Assembly: GCA_947652115.1 (NCBI GenBank)
Contig: OX393564.1
Coordinates: forward strand, 5,297,115-5,361,114
Direction: 5' to 3'
Length of the DNA: 64,000 nt
From: Blastomussa wellsi
Lineage: Eukaryota; Cnidaria; Anthozoa; Scleractinia; Plerogyridae
Shown here piece after piece: positions 40,401 to 54,300 of the stretch. The position numbers and the translations under genes are program-made. Under the pieces are notes generated by a model. The model searched no databases and had not been told where the DNA came from. It worked only from the letters and a program-made list of their open reading frames with translations. The number at the start of each line of letters is the position of its first letter. The stretch's first letter is position 1.

Positions 40401-43400
40401 ACCAAGATCTTCCCTAACCAAGATCTTGCATAACCAAGATCATGCTTAACCAAGATCTTCACTAACCAAGATCTTCCCTAACCAAGATATTGCATAACCA
40501 AGATCTTCCCTAACCAAGATCTTGCATAACCAAGATCTTCCCTAACCAAGATCTTGCATAACCAAGATCATGCTTAACCAAGATCTTGCATAACCCAGAT
40601 CTTCCCTAACCAAGATCTTGCATAACCAATATCTTGCATAACCAAGATCTTGCATAACCAAGATCTTGCCTAACCAAGATCTTGCATAATTAAGATCTTC
40701 CCTAACCAAGATCTTGCATAACCAAGATCTTGCATAACCAAGATCTTGCATAACAAAGATCTTGCATAACCAAGATCTTACATAACCAAGATCTTCCCTA
40801 ACCAAGATTATGCATAACCAAGAATGTGCCCAACAGAGATCTTGCATAACCAAGATCTTGCCTAACCAAGATATTGCATAACCAAGATATTTCATAACAA
40901 AGATCTTGCCTGACCAATATCTTTCATAACCAAGATCTTCCCTAACCTAAATCTTCCGTAACCAAGATTTTGCATAACCAAGATCTTGCATAACCAAGAT
41001 CTTCCTTAACCAATATCTTACCTAACCAAGATCTTGCATAACCAAGATTTTGCCTAACCAAGATCTTGCATAACCAAGATCTTGCATAACTAAGATCTTG
41101 CCTTACCAAGATCTTCCCTAACCAAGATCTTGCCTAACCAAGATTTTGCATAACCAAGATCTTGCATAACCAAGATCTTGCATAACCAAGATTTTGCATA
41201 ACCAAGATCTTGCATAACCAAAATCTTGCATAACCCAGATTTTCCCTAACCAAGATCTTGCATAACCAAGATCTTGCATAACCAAGATCTTGCATAACCA
41301 AGATCTTGCATAACCCAGATTTTCCTTAACCAAGATCTTGCATAACCATGATCTTGCATAACCAAGATCTTGCATAACCAAGATCTTTTCTAACCAAGAT
41401 CTTCCCTAACCAAGATCTTCCCAAACCAAGATCTTGCATAACCAAGATCTTCTTTAACCAAGATCTTGCATAACCAAGATCATGCTTAACCAAGATCTTG
41501 CATAACCAAGATCTTCCCTAACCAAGATCTTCCCTAACCAAAATCTTGCATAACCAAGATCTTCCCTAGCCAAGATCTTGTATAACCAAGATCACGCTTA
41601 ACCAAGATCTTGAATAACCAAGATCTTCCCTAACCAAGATCGTCCCTAACCAAGATCTTCCCTAACCGAGATCCTCCCTAACCAAGATCTTCCATGACCA
41701 AGATCTTCCTTAACCAAGATCTTGCATAACGAAGATAGGGCTTAACCAAGATCTTGCATAACCAAGATCTTCCCTAACCAAGATCTTCCCTAACCAAAAT
41801 CTTACCTAACAAAGATCTTGCATAACCAAGATCTTTCCTAACCATGATCTTGCATAATTAAGATCTTGCATAACCAAGATCTTGCATAACGAAGATCTTG
41901 CCTAACCAAGATCTTCCTTAACCAAGATCTTCCCTAACCAAGATCTTACCAAACAAAGATCTTGCATAACCAAGATCTTTCCTAACCATGATCTTGCATA
42001 ACCAAGATCTTGCATAACCAAGATCTTGCATAACAAAGATCTTGCATAACCAAGATCTTGCATAACCAAGATCTTGCCTAACAAAGATCTTGCATAACCA
42101 AGATCTTGCATAACAAAGATCTTGCATAACCAACATCTTGCATAACAAAGATCTAGCATAACCAAGATTTTGCATAACCAAGATCTTGCATAACCAAGAT
42201 CTTCCCTAACCAAGATCTTGCATAACCAAGATCTTGCATAACCAAGATCTTGCATAACCAAGATCTTGCATAACAAAGATCTTGCATAACCAAGATCTTG
42301 CCTAACCAAGATCTTCCCTAACCTAGCTCTTGCCTAACCAAGATTTTGCATAACCAAGATCTTGAATAACCAAGATCTTCCCTAAGCAAGATCTTACCTA
42401 ACCAAGATCTTGCATAATCAAGATCTTGCCTAAGCAAGATCTTGCATAACCAAGATCTTCCCTAGCCAAGATCTTGCATAACCAAGATCTTCCCTAAACA
42501 AGATCTTCCCTAACCTAGCTCTTGTTTAACCAAGATTTTGCATAACCAAGATCTTGCATGACCAAGATCTTGCCTAACCAAAATCTTGCATAACCAAGAT
42601 CTTCGCTAACCAAGATCTTCCATAACCAAGATTTTGCCTAACCAAGATCTTCCCTAACCAAGATCTTCCCTAACCAAGATCTTCCCTAACCAAGATCTTA
42701 CAAAACCAAGATCTTGCCTAATCAAGATCTTGCCTAACCAAGATCTTCCCTAACCAAGATCTTCTCTAACCAAGATCTTCCCTAACCAAGATTTTGCAAA
42801 ACCAAGATCATGCTTAACGAAGATCTTGCATAACCAAGATCTTCCTTAACCAAGATCTTGCCTAACCAAGATCTTGCATAACCAAGATCTTCCCTAACCA
42901 AGATCTTGCATAACCAAGATCTTGCATAACCAAGATCTTGCATAACCAAGATCTTGCATAACCAAGATCTTGCCTAACCAAGATCTTGCATAACCAAGAT
43001 CATGCTTAACCAAGATCTTGCATAACCAAGATCTTCCCTAACCAAGATCTTCCCTAACCAAAATCTTCCCTAATTAACATATTGTATAACCAAGATCTTC
43101 CCTAACCAAGATCTTGCATAACCAAGATCATGCATAACGAAGATCTTGCATAACCAAGATCTTGCATAACCAAGGTCTTGCACAACCAAGATTTTACATA
43201 ACCAAGATCTTCCCTAACCAATATCTTACCTAACCAAGATCTTGCATAACCAAGATCTTGCATGACCAAGATCTTGCATAACCAAGATCTTCCCTGACCA
43301 AGAACTTCCCTAACCAAGATGTTCCCTAACCAAGATCTTGCATAACCAAGATCTTCCCTAACGAAGATCTTCCATAACCAAGATCTTCCCTAACCAAGAT

Positions 43401-45376
43401 CTTGTTTAACCAACATCACGCTTAACCAAGATCTTGCATAACCAAGATCTTCCCTAACCAAGATATTGCATAACCAAGATATTGCATAACATAGATCTTG
43501 CCTAACCAAGATCTTCATTAACCAAGATCTTCCCTAACCAAGTTCTTCCCTAACCAAGATCTTCCCTAACCAAGATCTTGCATAACCAAGATCTTGCATA
43601 ACCAAGATCTTGCATAACCAAAATCTTGCCTAACCAAGATCTTGCATAACGAAGATCTAACATAACCAAGATCTTGCATAACCAAGATCTTGCATAACCA
43701 AGATCTTATATAACCAAAATCTTCCCTAACCAAGATATTGCATAACCAAGATATTGCATAACATAGATCTTGCCTAACCAAGATCTTAGTTAACCAAGAT
43801 CTTTCTTAACCTAGCTCTTGCCTAACCAAGATTTTCATTAACCAAGATCTTTCTTAACCTAGCTCTTGCCTAACAAAGATTTTGCATAACCAAGATCTTG
43901 CATAACCAAGATCTTGCCTAACCAAGATCTTGCATAACCAAGATCTTTCCTAACCAAGATCTTGCATAACGAAGATCTAACATAACCAAGATCTTGCATA
44001 ACCAAGATCTTGCATAACCAAGATCTTACATAAACAAAATCTTCCCTAACCAAGATCTTGCATAACCAAGATCTTCCCTAACCAAGATCTTGCATAACCA
44101 AGATCTTGCATAACCAAGATCTTCTTTAACCAAGATCTTGCATAACCAAGAGCATGCTTAACCAAGATCTTGCATAACCAAGATCTTCCCTAACCAAGAT
44201 CTTCCCTAACCAAAATCTTGCATAACCAAGATCTTCCCTAGCCAAGATCTTGTATAACCAAGATCACGCTTAACCAAGATCTTGAATAGCCAAGATCTTC
44301 CCTAACCAAGATCGTCCCTAACCAAGATCTTCCCTAACCGAGATCTTCCCTAACCAAGATCTTGCATGACCAAGATCTTCCCTAACCAAGATCTTGCATA
44401 ACGAAGATAGGGCTTAACCAAGATCTTGCATAACCAAGATTTTCCCTAACCAAGATCTTCCCTAACCAAAATCTTACCTAACAAAGATCTTGCATAACCA
44501 AGATCTTCCCTAACCAAGATCTTCCCTAACCAAGATCTTCCCTAACCAAGATCTTACAAAACCAAGATCTTGCCTAATCAAGATCTTGCCTAACCAAGAT
44601 CTTCCCTAACCAAGATCTTCCCTAACCAAGATCTTCCCTAACCAAGATCTTGCAAAACCAAGATCATGCTTAACCAAGATCTTGCATAACCAAGATCTTC
44701 CTTAACCAAGATCTTGCCTAACCAAGATCTTGCATAACCAAGATATTCCCTAACCAAGATCTTGCATAACCAAGATCTTGCATAACCAAGATCTTGCATA
44801 ACCAAGATCTTGCATAACCAAGAGATTGCCTAACCAAGATCTTGCATAACCAAGATCATGCTTAACCAAGATCTTGCATAACCAAGATCTTCGCTAACCA
44901 AGATCTTCCTTAACCAAGATATTGCATAACCAAAATCTTCCCTAACCAACATATTGTATAACCAAGATCTTCCCTAACCAAGATCTTGCATAACCAAGGT
45001 CTTGCACAACCAAGATTTTACATAACCAAGATCTTCCCTAACCAATATCTTACCTAACCAAGATCTTCCATAACCAAGATCTTGCATGACCAAGATCTTG
45101 CATAACCAAGATCTTCCCTAACCAAGAACTTCCCTAACCAAGATCTTCCCTAACCAAGATCTTGCATAACCAAGATCTTCCCTAACCAAGATCTTCCATA
45201 ACCAAGATCTTCCCTAACCAAGATCTTGTTTAACCAAGATCACGCTTAACCAAGATCTTGCATAACCAAGATCTTCCCTAACCAAGATATTGCATAACCA
45301 AGATATTGCATAACATAGATCTTGCCTAACCAATATCTTCCTTAACCAAGATCTTCCCTAACCAAGTTCTTCCCTA
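28447..45376. repeat. ~17 kb HOR, copy 1
   Basis: This 16,930 bp block matches the next at an offset that starts at 16,930 and ends at 17,041. Offset changes reflect four indels: +32 near 30,770, +64 near 36,264, -1 near 42,060 and +16 near 42,950, all gains or losses in copy 2. Rare variants keep the same order throughout, for example CATAAACAAG (28,491), GAAGACGCTGC (28,929), AAAAAAGACC (29,390), GGTTTATTC (34,196), AAGAATGTGCCC (40,821), TTTCTTAACCTAGC (43,801). It contains nested HORs of about 0.65, 0.8, 1.04 and 1.9 kb. The length is about 1,058 monomers. Confidence 0.93.
34980..36270. repeat. Nested 641/657-bp HOR pair in 17 kb copy 1
   Basis: Two adjacent copies, about 34,980-35,620 and 35,621-36,270, offset 641 bp (40 monomers plus 1 base), rising to 657 after one extra GCAT monomer near 35,890. 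Markers are TAAGCAAGATC (34,989 and 35,630), CCCTGACCAAG, GATATCGTACC-type units, GAAGACGATGC (35,297 and 35,954) and GGTTTATGC (35,492 and 36,149). A related GGTTTATTC unit at 34,196 suggests an earlier, more diverged member. The same pair recurs in copy 2. Confidence 0.82.
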
Positions 45377-48300
45377 ACCAAGATCTTGCATAACCAAGAT
45401 CTTCCCTAACCAAGATATTGCATAAACAAGATCTTGCATAACATAGATCTTGCCTAACCAAGATCTTCCTTAACCAAGATCTTCCCTAACCAAGATCTTC
45501 CCTAACCAAGATCTTGCCTAACCAAGATCTTGCATAACAAAGATCTTGCATAACCAAGATCTTGCATAACAAAGATCTTGCATAACCAAGATCTTGCTTA
45601 ACCAAGATCTTCCCTAACCTAGCTCTTGCCTAACCAAGATTTTGCATAACCAAGATCTTGCATGACCAAGATCTTGCCTAACCAAGATCTTGCATAACCA
45701 AGATCTTCCCTAACCAAGATCTTCCATAACCAAGATCTTGCCTAACCAAGATCTTCCCTAACCAAGATCTTCCCTAACCAAGATCTTCCCTAACCAAGAT
45801 CTTGCATAACCAAGATCTTGCCTAACAAAGATCTTGCATAACCAAGATCTTCCCTAACGAAGACGCTGCATAAACAAGATCTTGCATAACCCAGATCTTC
45901 CCTAACCAAGATCTTGCATAAGCAAGATCTTGCATAACCAAGATCTTGCATAACCCAAATCTTTCCTAACAAAGATCTTGCATAACCAAGATCTTGCATA
46001 ACCAAGATCTTCCCAAACCAATATCTTACCTAACCAAGATATTGAATAACTAAGATCTTCCCTAACCAAGATCTTGCATAACCAAGATCTTCCCTAACGA
46101 AGACGCTGCATAACCAAGATCTTGCATAACCAAGATCTTGCATAACAAAAATCTTGCATAACTAAGATCTTGCCTAACCAAGATCTTCCATAACCAAGAT
46201 CTTCCCTAACCAAGATCTTGCCTAACCAAGATTTTGCATAACCAAGATGTTGCATAACAAAGATCTTGCATAACCAAGATCTTGCATAACCAAGATCTTG
46301 CATAACCCAGATCTTCCCTAAAAAAGACCTTGCATAACCAAGATCTTGCATAACCAAGATCTTGCATAACCAAGATCTTCCCTAACCAAGATCTTGCATA
46401 ACCAAAATCTTGCCTAACCAAGATTTTGCATAACCAAGATCTTTCCTAACCAAGATCTTGCATAACCAAGATCTTGCATAACCAAGATCTTGCATAAACA
46501 AGATCTTACATAACGAAGATCTTCCCTAACCAAGATCTTGCATAACCAAGATCTTCCCTAACCAAGATCTTGCATAACCAAGATCTTGCATAACCAAGAT
46601 CTTGCATAACCAACATCCTGCCTAACCAAGACCTTCACTAACCTAGATCTTGCCTTACCAAGATTTTGCATAACCAAGATCTCGAATAACCAAGATCTTG
46701 CATAACCAAGATCTTACATAACCAAGATCTTGCATAACCAAGATCTTGCCTAACCAAGATCTTCCCTAACCAAGATATTGCATAACCAAGATCTTGCCTA
46801 ACCAAGATTTTGCATAACCAAGATCTTGCATAATCACAATCTTGCACAACCAAGATTTTGCAGAACTAAGATCTTCCCTAACCAATATTTTACCTAACCA
46901 AGATTTTGCATAACCAAGATCTTGCCTAACCAAGATCTTGCATAACCAAGATCTTCCCTAACGAAGACGCTGCATAACCAAGGTCTTCCATAACCAAGAT
47001 CTTGCATAACAAAGATCTTGCATAACTAAGATCTTGCCTAACCACAATGTTCCGTAACCAAGACCTTCCCAAACCTAGATCTTGCTTAACCAAGATTTTG
47101 CATAACCAAGATCTTATATAACCAAGATCTTGCATAACCAAGATCTTGCATAACCCAGATCTTCCCTAACCAAGATCTTGCATAACCAATATCTTGCATA
47201 ACCATAATCTTGCATAACCAAGATGTTCCCTAACCAAGAACTTTCCTAACCAAGATCTTCCCTAACCAACATATTGTATAACCAAGATCTTCCCTAACCA
47301 AGATCTTGCATAACCAAGATCATGCTTAACCAAGATCTTGCATAACCAAGATCTTCCCTAACCAAGATCTTGCATAACCAAGATCATGCTTAACCAAGAT
47401 CTTGCATAATTAAGATCTTCCATAACCAAGATCTTCCCTAACCAAGATCTTGTTTAACCAAGATAACGCTTAACCAAGATCTTGCATAACCAAGATCTTC
47501 CCTAACCAAGATATTGCATAACGAAGATATTGCTTAACATAGATCTTGCCTAACCAAGGTCTTCCTTAACCAAGATCTTCCCTAACCAACATCTTCCCTA
47601 ACCAAGATCTTGCATAACCAAGATCATGCTTAACCAAGATTTTGCATAACTAAGATCTTGCATAACCAAGATCTTGCTTAACCAAGATCTTGCATAACCA
47701 AGATCTTCCCTAACCAAGATCTTGCATAACCAAGATCTTTCATAACCAAGATCTTGCATAACCAAGATCTTACATAACCAAGATCTTGCATAACCAAGAT
47801 CTTGCCTAATAAAGATTTTGCATACCCAAGATCTTGCATAACCAAGGTCTTGCACAACCAAGATTTTACATAACCAAGATCTTCCCTAACCAATATCTTA
47901 CCTAACCAAGATCTTGCATAACCAAGATCTTGCCTAACTAAGATCTTGCATAACAAAGATCTTCCCTAACGAAGACGCTGCATAACCAAGGTCTTGCATA
48001 ACCAAGATCTTGCATAACAAAGATCTTGCATAACTAAGATCTTGCCTAACCAAGATCTTCCATAACCAAGATTTTCCCTAACCAAGATGTTGCCTAACAA
48101 AGATTTTGCATAACCAAGATCTTGCATAACCAAGATCTTGCATAACCAAGATCTTGCATAACCCAGATCTTCCCTAACCAAGATCTTGCATAACCAAGAT
48201 CTTGCATAACCAAGATCTTGCATAACCAAGATCTTAAATAACCCAGATCTTCCCTAACCAAGATCTTGCATAACCAAGATCTTGCATGACCAAGATCTTG

Positions 48301-51300
48301 CATAACCTAGATCTTCCCTAACCAAGAACTTCCCTAACCAAGATCTTCCCTAACCAAGATCTTGCATAACCAAGATCTTCCCTAACCAAGATCTTGCATA
48401 ACCAAGATCTTGCATAACCAAGATCTTACATAACCAAGATCTTCCCTAACCAAGATCTTGCATAACCAAGATCTTGCATGACCAAGATCTTGCATAACCA
48501 AGATCTTCCCTAACCAAGAACTTCCCTAACCAAGATCTTCCCTAACCAAGATCTTGCATAACCAAGATCTTCCCTAACCAAGATCTTGCATAACCAAGAT
48601 CATGCTTAACCAAGATCTTGCATAACCAAGATCTTCCCTAAGCAAGATCTTCCCTAACCAAGATCTTGCATAACAAAGATCTTCCCTAACCAAGATCTTG
48701 CATAACCAAGATCTTCCCTAACCAAGATCTTGCATAACCAAGATCATGCTTAACCAAGATCTTGCATAACCAAGATCTTCCCTAACCAAGATCTTCCCTA
48801 ACCAAGATCTTGCATAACCAAGATCTTGCATAACCAAGATCTTGCCTAACCAAGATTTTGCATACCCAAGATCTTGCATAACCAGGGTCTTGCACAACCA
48901 AGATTTTACATAACCAAGATCTTCCCTAACCAATATCTTACCTAACCAAGATCTTGCATAACCAAGATCTTGCCTAACTAAGATCTTGCATAACCAAGAT
49001 CTTCCCTAACGAAGACGCTGCATAACCAAGGTCTTGCATAACCAAGATTATGCATAACAAAGATCTTGCATAACTAAGATCTTGCCTAACCAAGATCTTC
49101 CATAACCAAGATTTTCCGTAACCAAGATGTTGCCTAACCAAGTTTTTGCATAACCAAGATCTTGCATAACCAAGATCTTGCATAACCAAGATCTTGCATA
49201 ACCCAGATCTTCCCTAACCAAGATCTTGCATAACCAAGATCTTGCATAACCAAGATCTTGCATAACCAAGATCTTACATAACCCAGATATTCCCTAACCA
49301 AAATCTTGCATAACCAAGATCTTGCATGACCAAGATCTTGCATAACCTAGATTTTCTTTAACCAAGAACTTCCCTAACCAAGATCTTCCCTAACCAAGAT
49401 CTTGCATAACCAAGATCTTCCCTAACCAAGATCTTGCATAACCAAGATCTTGCATAACCAAGATCTTGATAACCAAGATCTTACATAACCCAGATCTTCC
49501 CTAACCAAGATCTTGCATAACCAAGATCTTGCATGACCAAGATCTTGCATAACCAAGATCTTCCCTAACCAAGAACTTCCCTAACCAAGATCTTCCCTAA
49601 CCAAGATCTTGCATAACCAAGATCTTCCCTAACCAAGATCTTGCATAACCAAGATCATGCTTAACCAAGATGTTGCATAACCAAGATCTTCCCTAAGCAA
49701 GATCTTCCCTAACCAAGATCTTGCATAACCAAGATCTTCCCTAACCAAGATCTTGGATAACCAAGATCTTCCCTAACCAAGATCTTGCATAACCAAGATC
49801 ATGCTTAACCAAGATCTTGCATAACCAAGATCTTCCCTAACCAAGATCTTCCCTAACCAAGATCTTCCCTAACCAAGATCTTCCATAACCAAGATCTTCC
49901 CTAACCAAGATCTTGCTAAACCAAGATCACGCTTAACCAAGATCTTGCATAACCAAGATCTTCCCTAACCAAGATCTTCAATAAGCAAGATCTTCCCTAA
50001 CCAAGATCTTGTTTAACCAAGATCACGCTTAACCAAGATCTTGCATAACCAAGATCTTCCCTAACCAAGATATTGCATAACCAAGATATTGCATAACATA
50101 GATCTTGCCTAACCAAGATCTTCCTTAACCAAGATCTTCCCTAACCAAGATCTTCCCTAACCAAGATCTTGCCTAACCAAGATCTTGCATAACCAAGATC
50201 TTGCATAACCAAGATCTTGCATAACCAAGATTTTGCCTAACCAAGATCTTCCCTAACCAAGCTCTTGCCTAACCAAGATTTTGAATAACCAAGATCTTGC
50301 ATAACCAAGATCTTGCTTAACCAAGATCTTGCATAACCAAGATCTTCCCTAACCAAGATCTTGCATAACCAAGATCTTGCATAACCAAGATCTTGCATAA
50401 CCAAGATCTTGCATAACCAAGATCTTACATAACCAACATCTTCCCTAACCAAGATCTTGCATAACCAAGATCTTCCCTAACCAAGATCTTGCATAACCAA
50501 GATCTTGCATAACCAAGATCTTGCATAACCAAGATCTTGCCTAACCAAGATCTTGCATAACCAAGATCTTCCCTAACCAAGATCTTGCATAACCAAGATC
50601 TTGCATAACCAAGATCTTGCATAACCAAGATCTTGCATAACCAAAATCTTACATAACCAAGATCTTCCCTAACCAAGATCTTGCATAACCAAGATCTTCC
50701 CTAACCAAGATCTTGCATAACCAAGTTCTTGCATAACCAAGATCTTGCATAACCAAGATCTTACATAACCAAAATCTTGCATAACAAAGATCTTGCCTAA
50801 CCAAGATTTTGCATACCCAAGCTCTTGCATAACCAAGGTCTTGCACAACCAAGATTTTACATAACCAAGATCTTCCCTAACCAATATCTTACCTAACCAA
50901 GATCTTGCATAACCAAGATCTTGCCTAACTAAGATCTTGCATAACCAAGATCTTCCCTAACGAAGACGATGCATAACCAAGATCTTCTCTAATTAAGATC
51001 TTGCATAACAAAGATGTTGCATAACTAAGATCTTGCCTAACCAAGATCTTCCATAACCAAGATCTTCCCTAACGAAGATGTTGCCTAACCAAGATTTTGC
51101 ATAACCAAGATCTTGCATAACCAAGATCTTGCATAACCCAGATCTTTCCTAACCAAGGTTTATTCATAACCAAGATCTTGCATAATCAAGATCTCGCATA
51201 ACCAAGATCTTACATAACCCAGATCTTCCCTAACCAAGATCTTGCATAACCAAGATCTTGCATGACCAAGATCTTGCATAACCAAGATCTTCCCTAACCA

Positions 51301-54300
51301 AGAACTTCCCTAACCAAGATCTTCCCTAACCAAGATCTTGCATAACCAAGATCTTGCATAACCAAGATCTTCCCTAACGAAGACGATGCATAACCAAGAT
51401 CTTCCCTAACCAAGATCTTGCATAACAAAGATCTTGCATAACTAAGATCTTGCCTAACCAAGATCTTCCATAACCAAGATCTTCCCTAACCAAGATGTTG
51501 CCTAACCAAGATTTTGCATAACCAAGATCTTGCATAACCAAGATCTTGCATAACCAAGATCTTGCATAACCCAGATCTTTCCTAACCAAGATCTTGCATA
51601 ACCAAGATCTTGCATAATCAAGATCTCGCATAACCAAGATCTTACATAACCCAGATCTTCCCTAACCAAGATCTTGCATAACCAAGATCTTGCATGACCA
51701 AGATCTTGCATAACCAAGATCTTCCCTAACCAAGAACTTCCCTAACCAAGATCTTCCCTAACCAAGATCTTGCATAACCAAGATCTTGCATGACCAAGAT
51801 CTTGCATAACCAAGATTTTCCCTAACCAAGAACTTCCCTAACCAAGATCTTCCCTAACCAAGATCTTGCATAACAAAGATCTTCCCTAATCAAGATCTTG
51901 CATAACCAAGATCATGCTTAACCAAGATCTTGCATAACCAAGATCTTCCCTAAGCAAGATCTTCCCTAACCAAGATCTTGCATAACCAAGATCTTCCCTG
52001 ACCAAGATCTTGCATAACCAAGATCTTGCATAACCAAGATCTTGCATAACCAAGATCTTACATAACCAAAATCTTGCATAACCAAGATCTTGCCTAACCA
52101 AGATTTTGCATACCCAAGATCTTGCATAACCAAGGTCTTGCACAACCAAGATTTTACATAACCAAGATCTTCCCTAACCAATATCGTACCTAACCAAGAT
52201 CTTGCATAACCAAGATCTTGCCTAACTAAGATCTTGCATAACCAAGATCTTCCCTAACGAAGACGATGCATAACAAAGATCTTCCCTAATTAAGATCTTG
52301 CATAACAAAGATGTTGCATAACTAAGATCTTGCCTAACCAAGATCTTCCATAACCAAGATCTTCCCTAACGAAGATGTTGCCTAACCAAGATTTTGCATA
52401 ACCAAGATCTTGCATAACCAAGATCTTGCATAACCCAGATCTTTCCTAACCAAGGTTTATGCATAACCAAGATCTTGCATAATCAAGATCTCGCATAACC
52501 AAGATCTTACATAACCCAGATCTTCCCTAACCAAGATCTTGCATAACCAAGATCTTGCATGACCAAGATCTTGCATAACCAAGATCTTCCCTAAGCAAGA
52601 TCTTCCCTAACCAAGATCTTGCATAACCAAGATCTTCCCTGACCAAGATCTTGCATAACCAAGATCTTGCATAACCAAGATCTTGCATAACCAGGATCTT
52701 ACATAACCAAAATCTTGCATAACCAAGATCTTGCCTAACCAAGATTTTGCATACCCAAGATCTTGCATAACCAAGGTCTTGCACAACCAAGATTTTACAT
52801 AACCAAGATCTTCCCTAACCAATATCGTACCTAACCAAGATCTTGCATAACCAAGATCTTGCATAACCAAGATCTTGCCTAACTAAGATCTTGCATAACC
52901 AAGATCTTCCCTAACGAAGACGATGCATAACCAAGATCTTCCCTATTTAAGATCTTGCATAACAAAGATGTTGCATAACTAAGATCTTGCCTAACCAAGA
53001 TCTTCCATAATTAAGATCTTCCCTAACGAAGATGTTGCCTAACCAAGATTTTGCATAACCAAGATCTTGCATAACCAAGATCTTGCATAACCCAGATCTT
53101 TCCTAACCAAGGTTTATGCATAACCAAGATCTTGCATAATCAAGATCTCGCATAACCAAGATCTTACATAACCCAGATCTTCCCTAACCAAGATCTTGCA
53201 TAACCAAGATCTTGCATGACCAAGATCTTGCATAACCAAGATCTTCCCTAACCAAGAACTTCCCTAACCAAGATCTTCCCTAACCAAGATCTTGCATAAC
53301 CAAGATCTTGCATAACCAAGATCTTCCCTAACGAAGACGATGCATAACTAAGATCTTCTCTAACCAAGATCTTGCATAACAAAGATCTTGCATAACTAAG
53401 ATCTTGCCTAACCAAGATCTTCCATAACCAAGATCTTCCCTAACCAAGATGTTGCCTAACCAAGATTTTGCATAACCAAGATCTTGCATAACCAAGATCT
53501 TGCATAACCAAGATCTTGCATAACCCAGATCTTTCCTAACCAAGATCTTGCATAACCAAGATCTTCAATAATCAAGATCTCGCATAACCAAGATCTTACA
53601 TAACCCAGATCTTCCCTAACCAAGATCTTGCATAACCAAGATCTTGCATGACCAAGATCTTGCATAACCAAGATCTTCCCTAACCAAGAACTTCCCTAAC
53701 CACGATATTCCCTAACCAAGATCTTGCATAACCAAGATCTTGCATGACCAAGATCTTGCATAACCAAGATTTTCCCTAACCAAGAACTTCCCTAACCAAG
53801 ATCTTCCCTAACCAAGATCTTGCATAACCAAGATCTTCCCTAATCAAGATCTTGCATAACCAAGGTCATGCTTAACCAAGATCTTGCATAACCAAGATCT
53901 TCCCTAAGCAAGATCTTCCCTAACCAAGATCTTGCATAACCAAGATCTTCCCTTACCAAGATCTTGCATAACCAAGATCTTGCATAACCAAGATCTTGCA
54001 TAACCAAGATCATGCTTAACCAAGATCTTGCATAACCAAGATCTTCCCTAACCAAGATCTTGCATAACCAAGATCTTCCCTAACCAAGATCTTGCATAAC
54101 GAAGATCATGCTTAACCAAGATCTTGCATAACCAAGATCTTCCTTAAGCAAGATCTTTCCTAACCAAGATCTTGCGTAACCAAGATCTTCCCTAACCAAG
54201 ATCTTGCATAACCAAGATCTTCCCTAACCAACATATTGTATAACCAAGATCTTCCCTAACCAAGATCTTGCATAACCAAGATCATGCTTAACCAAGATCT

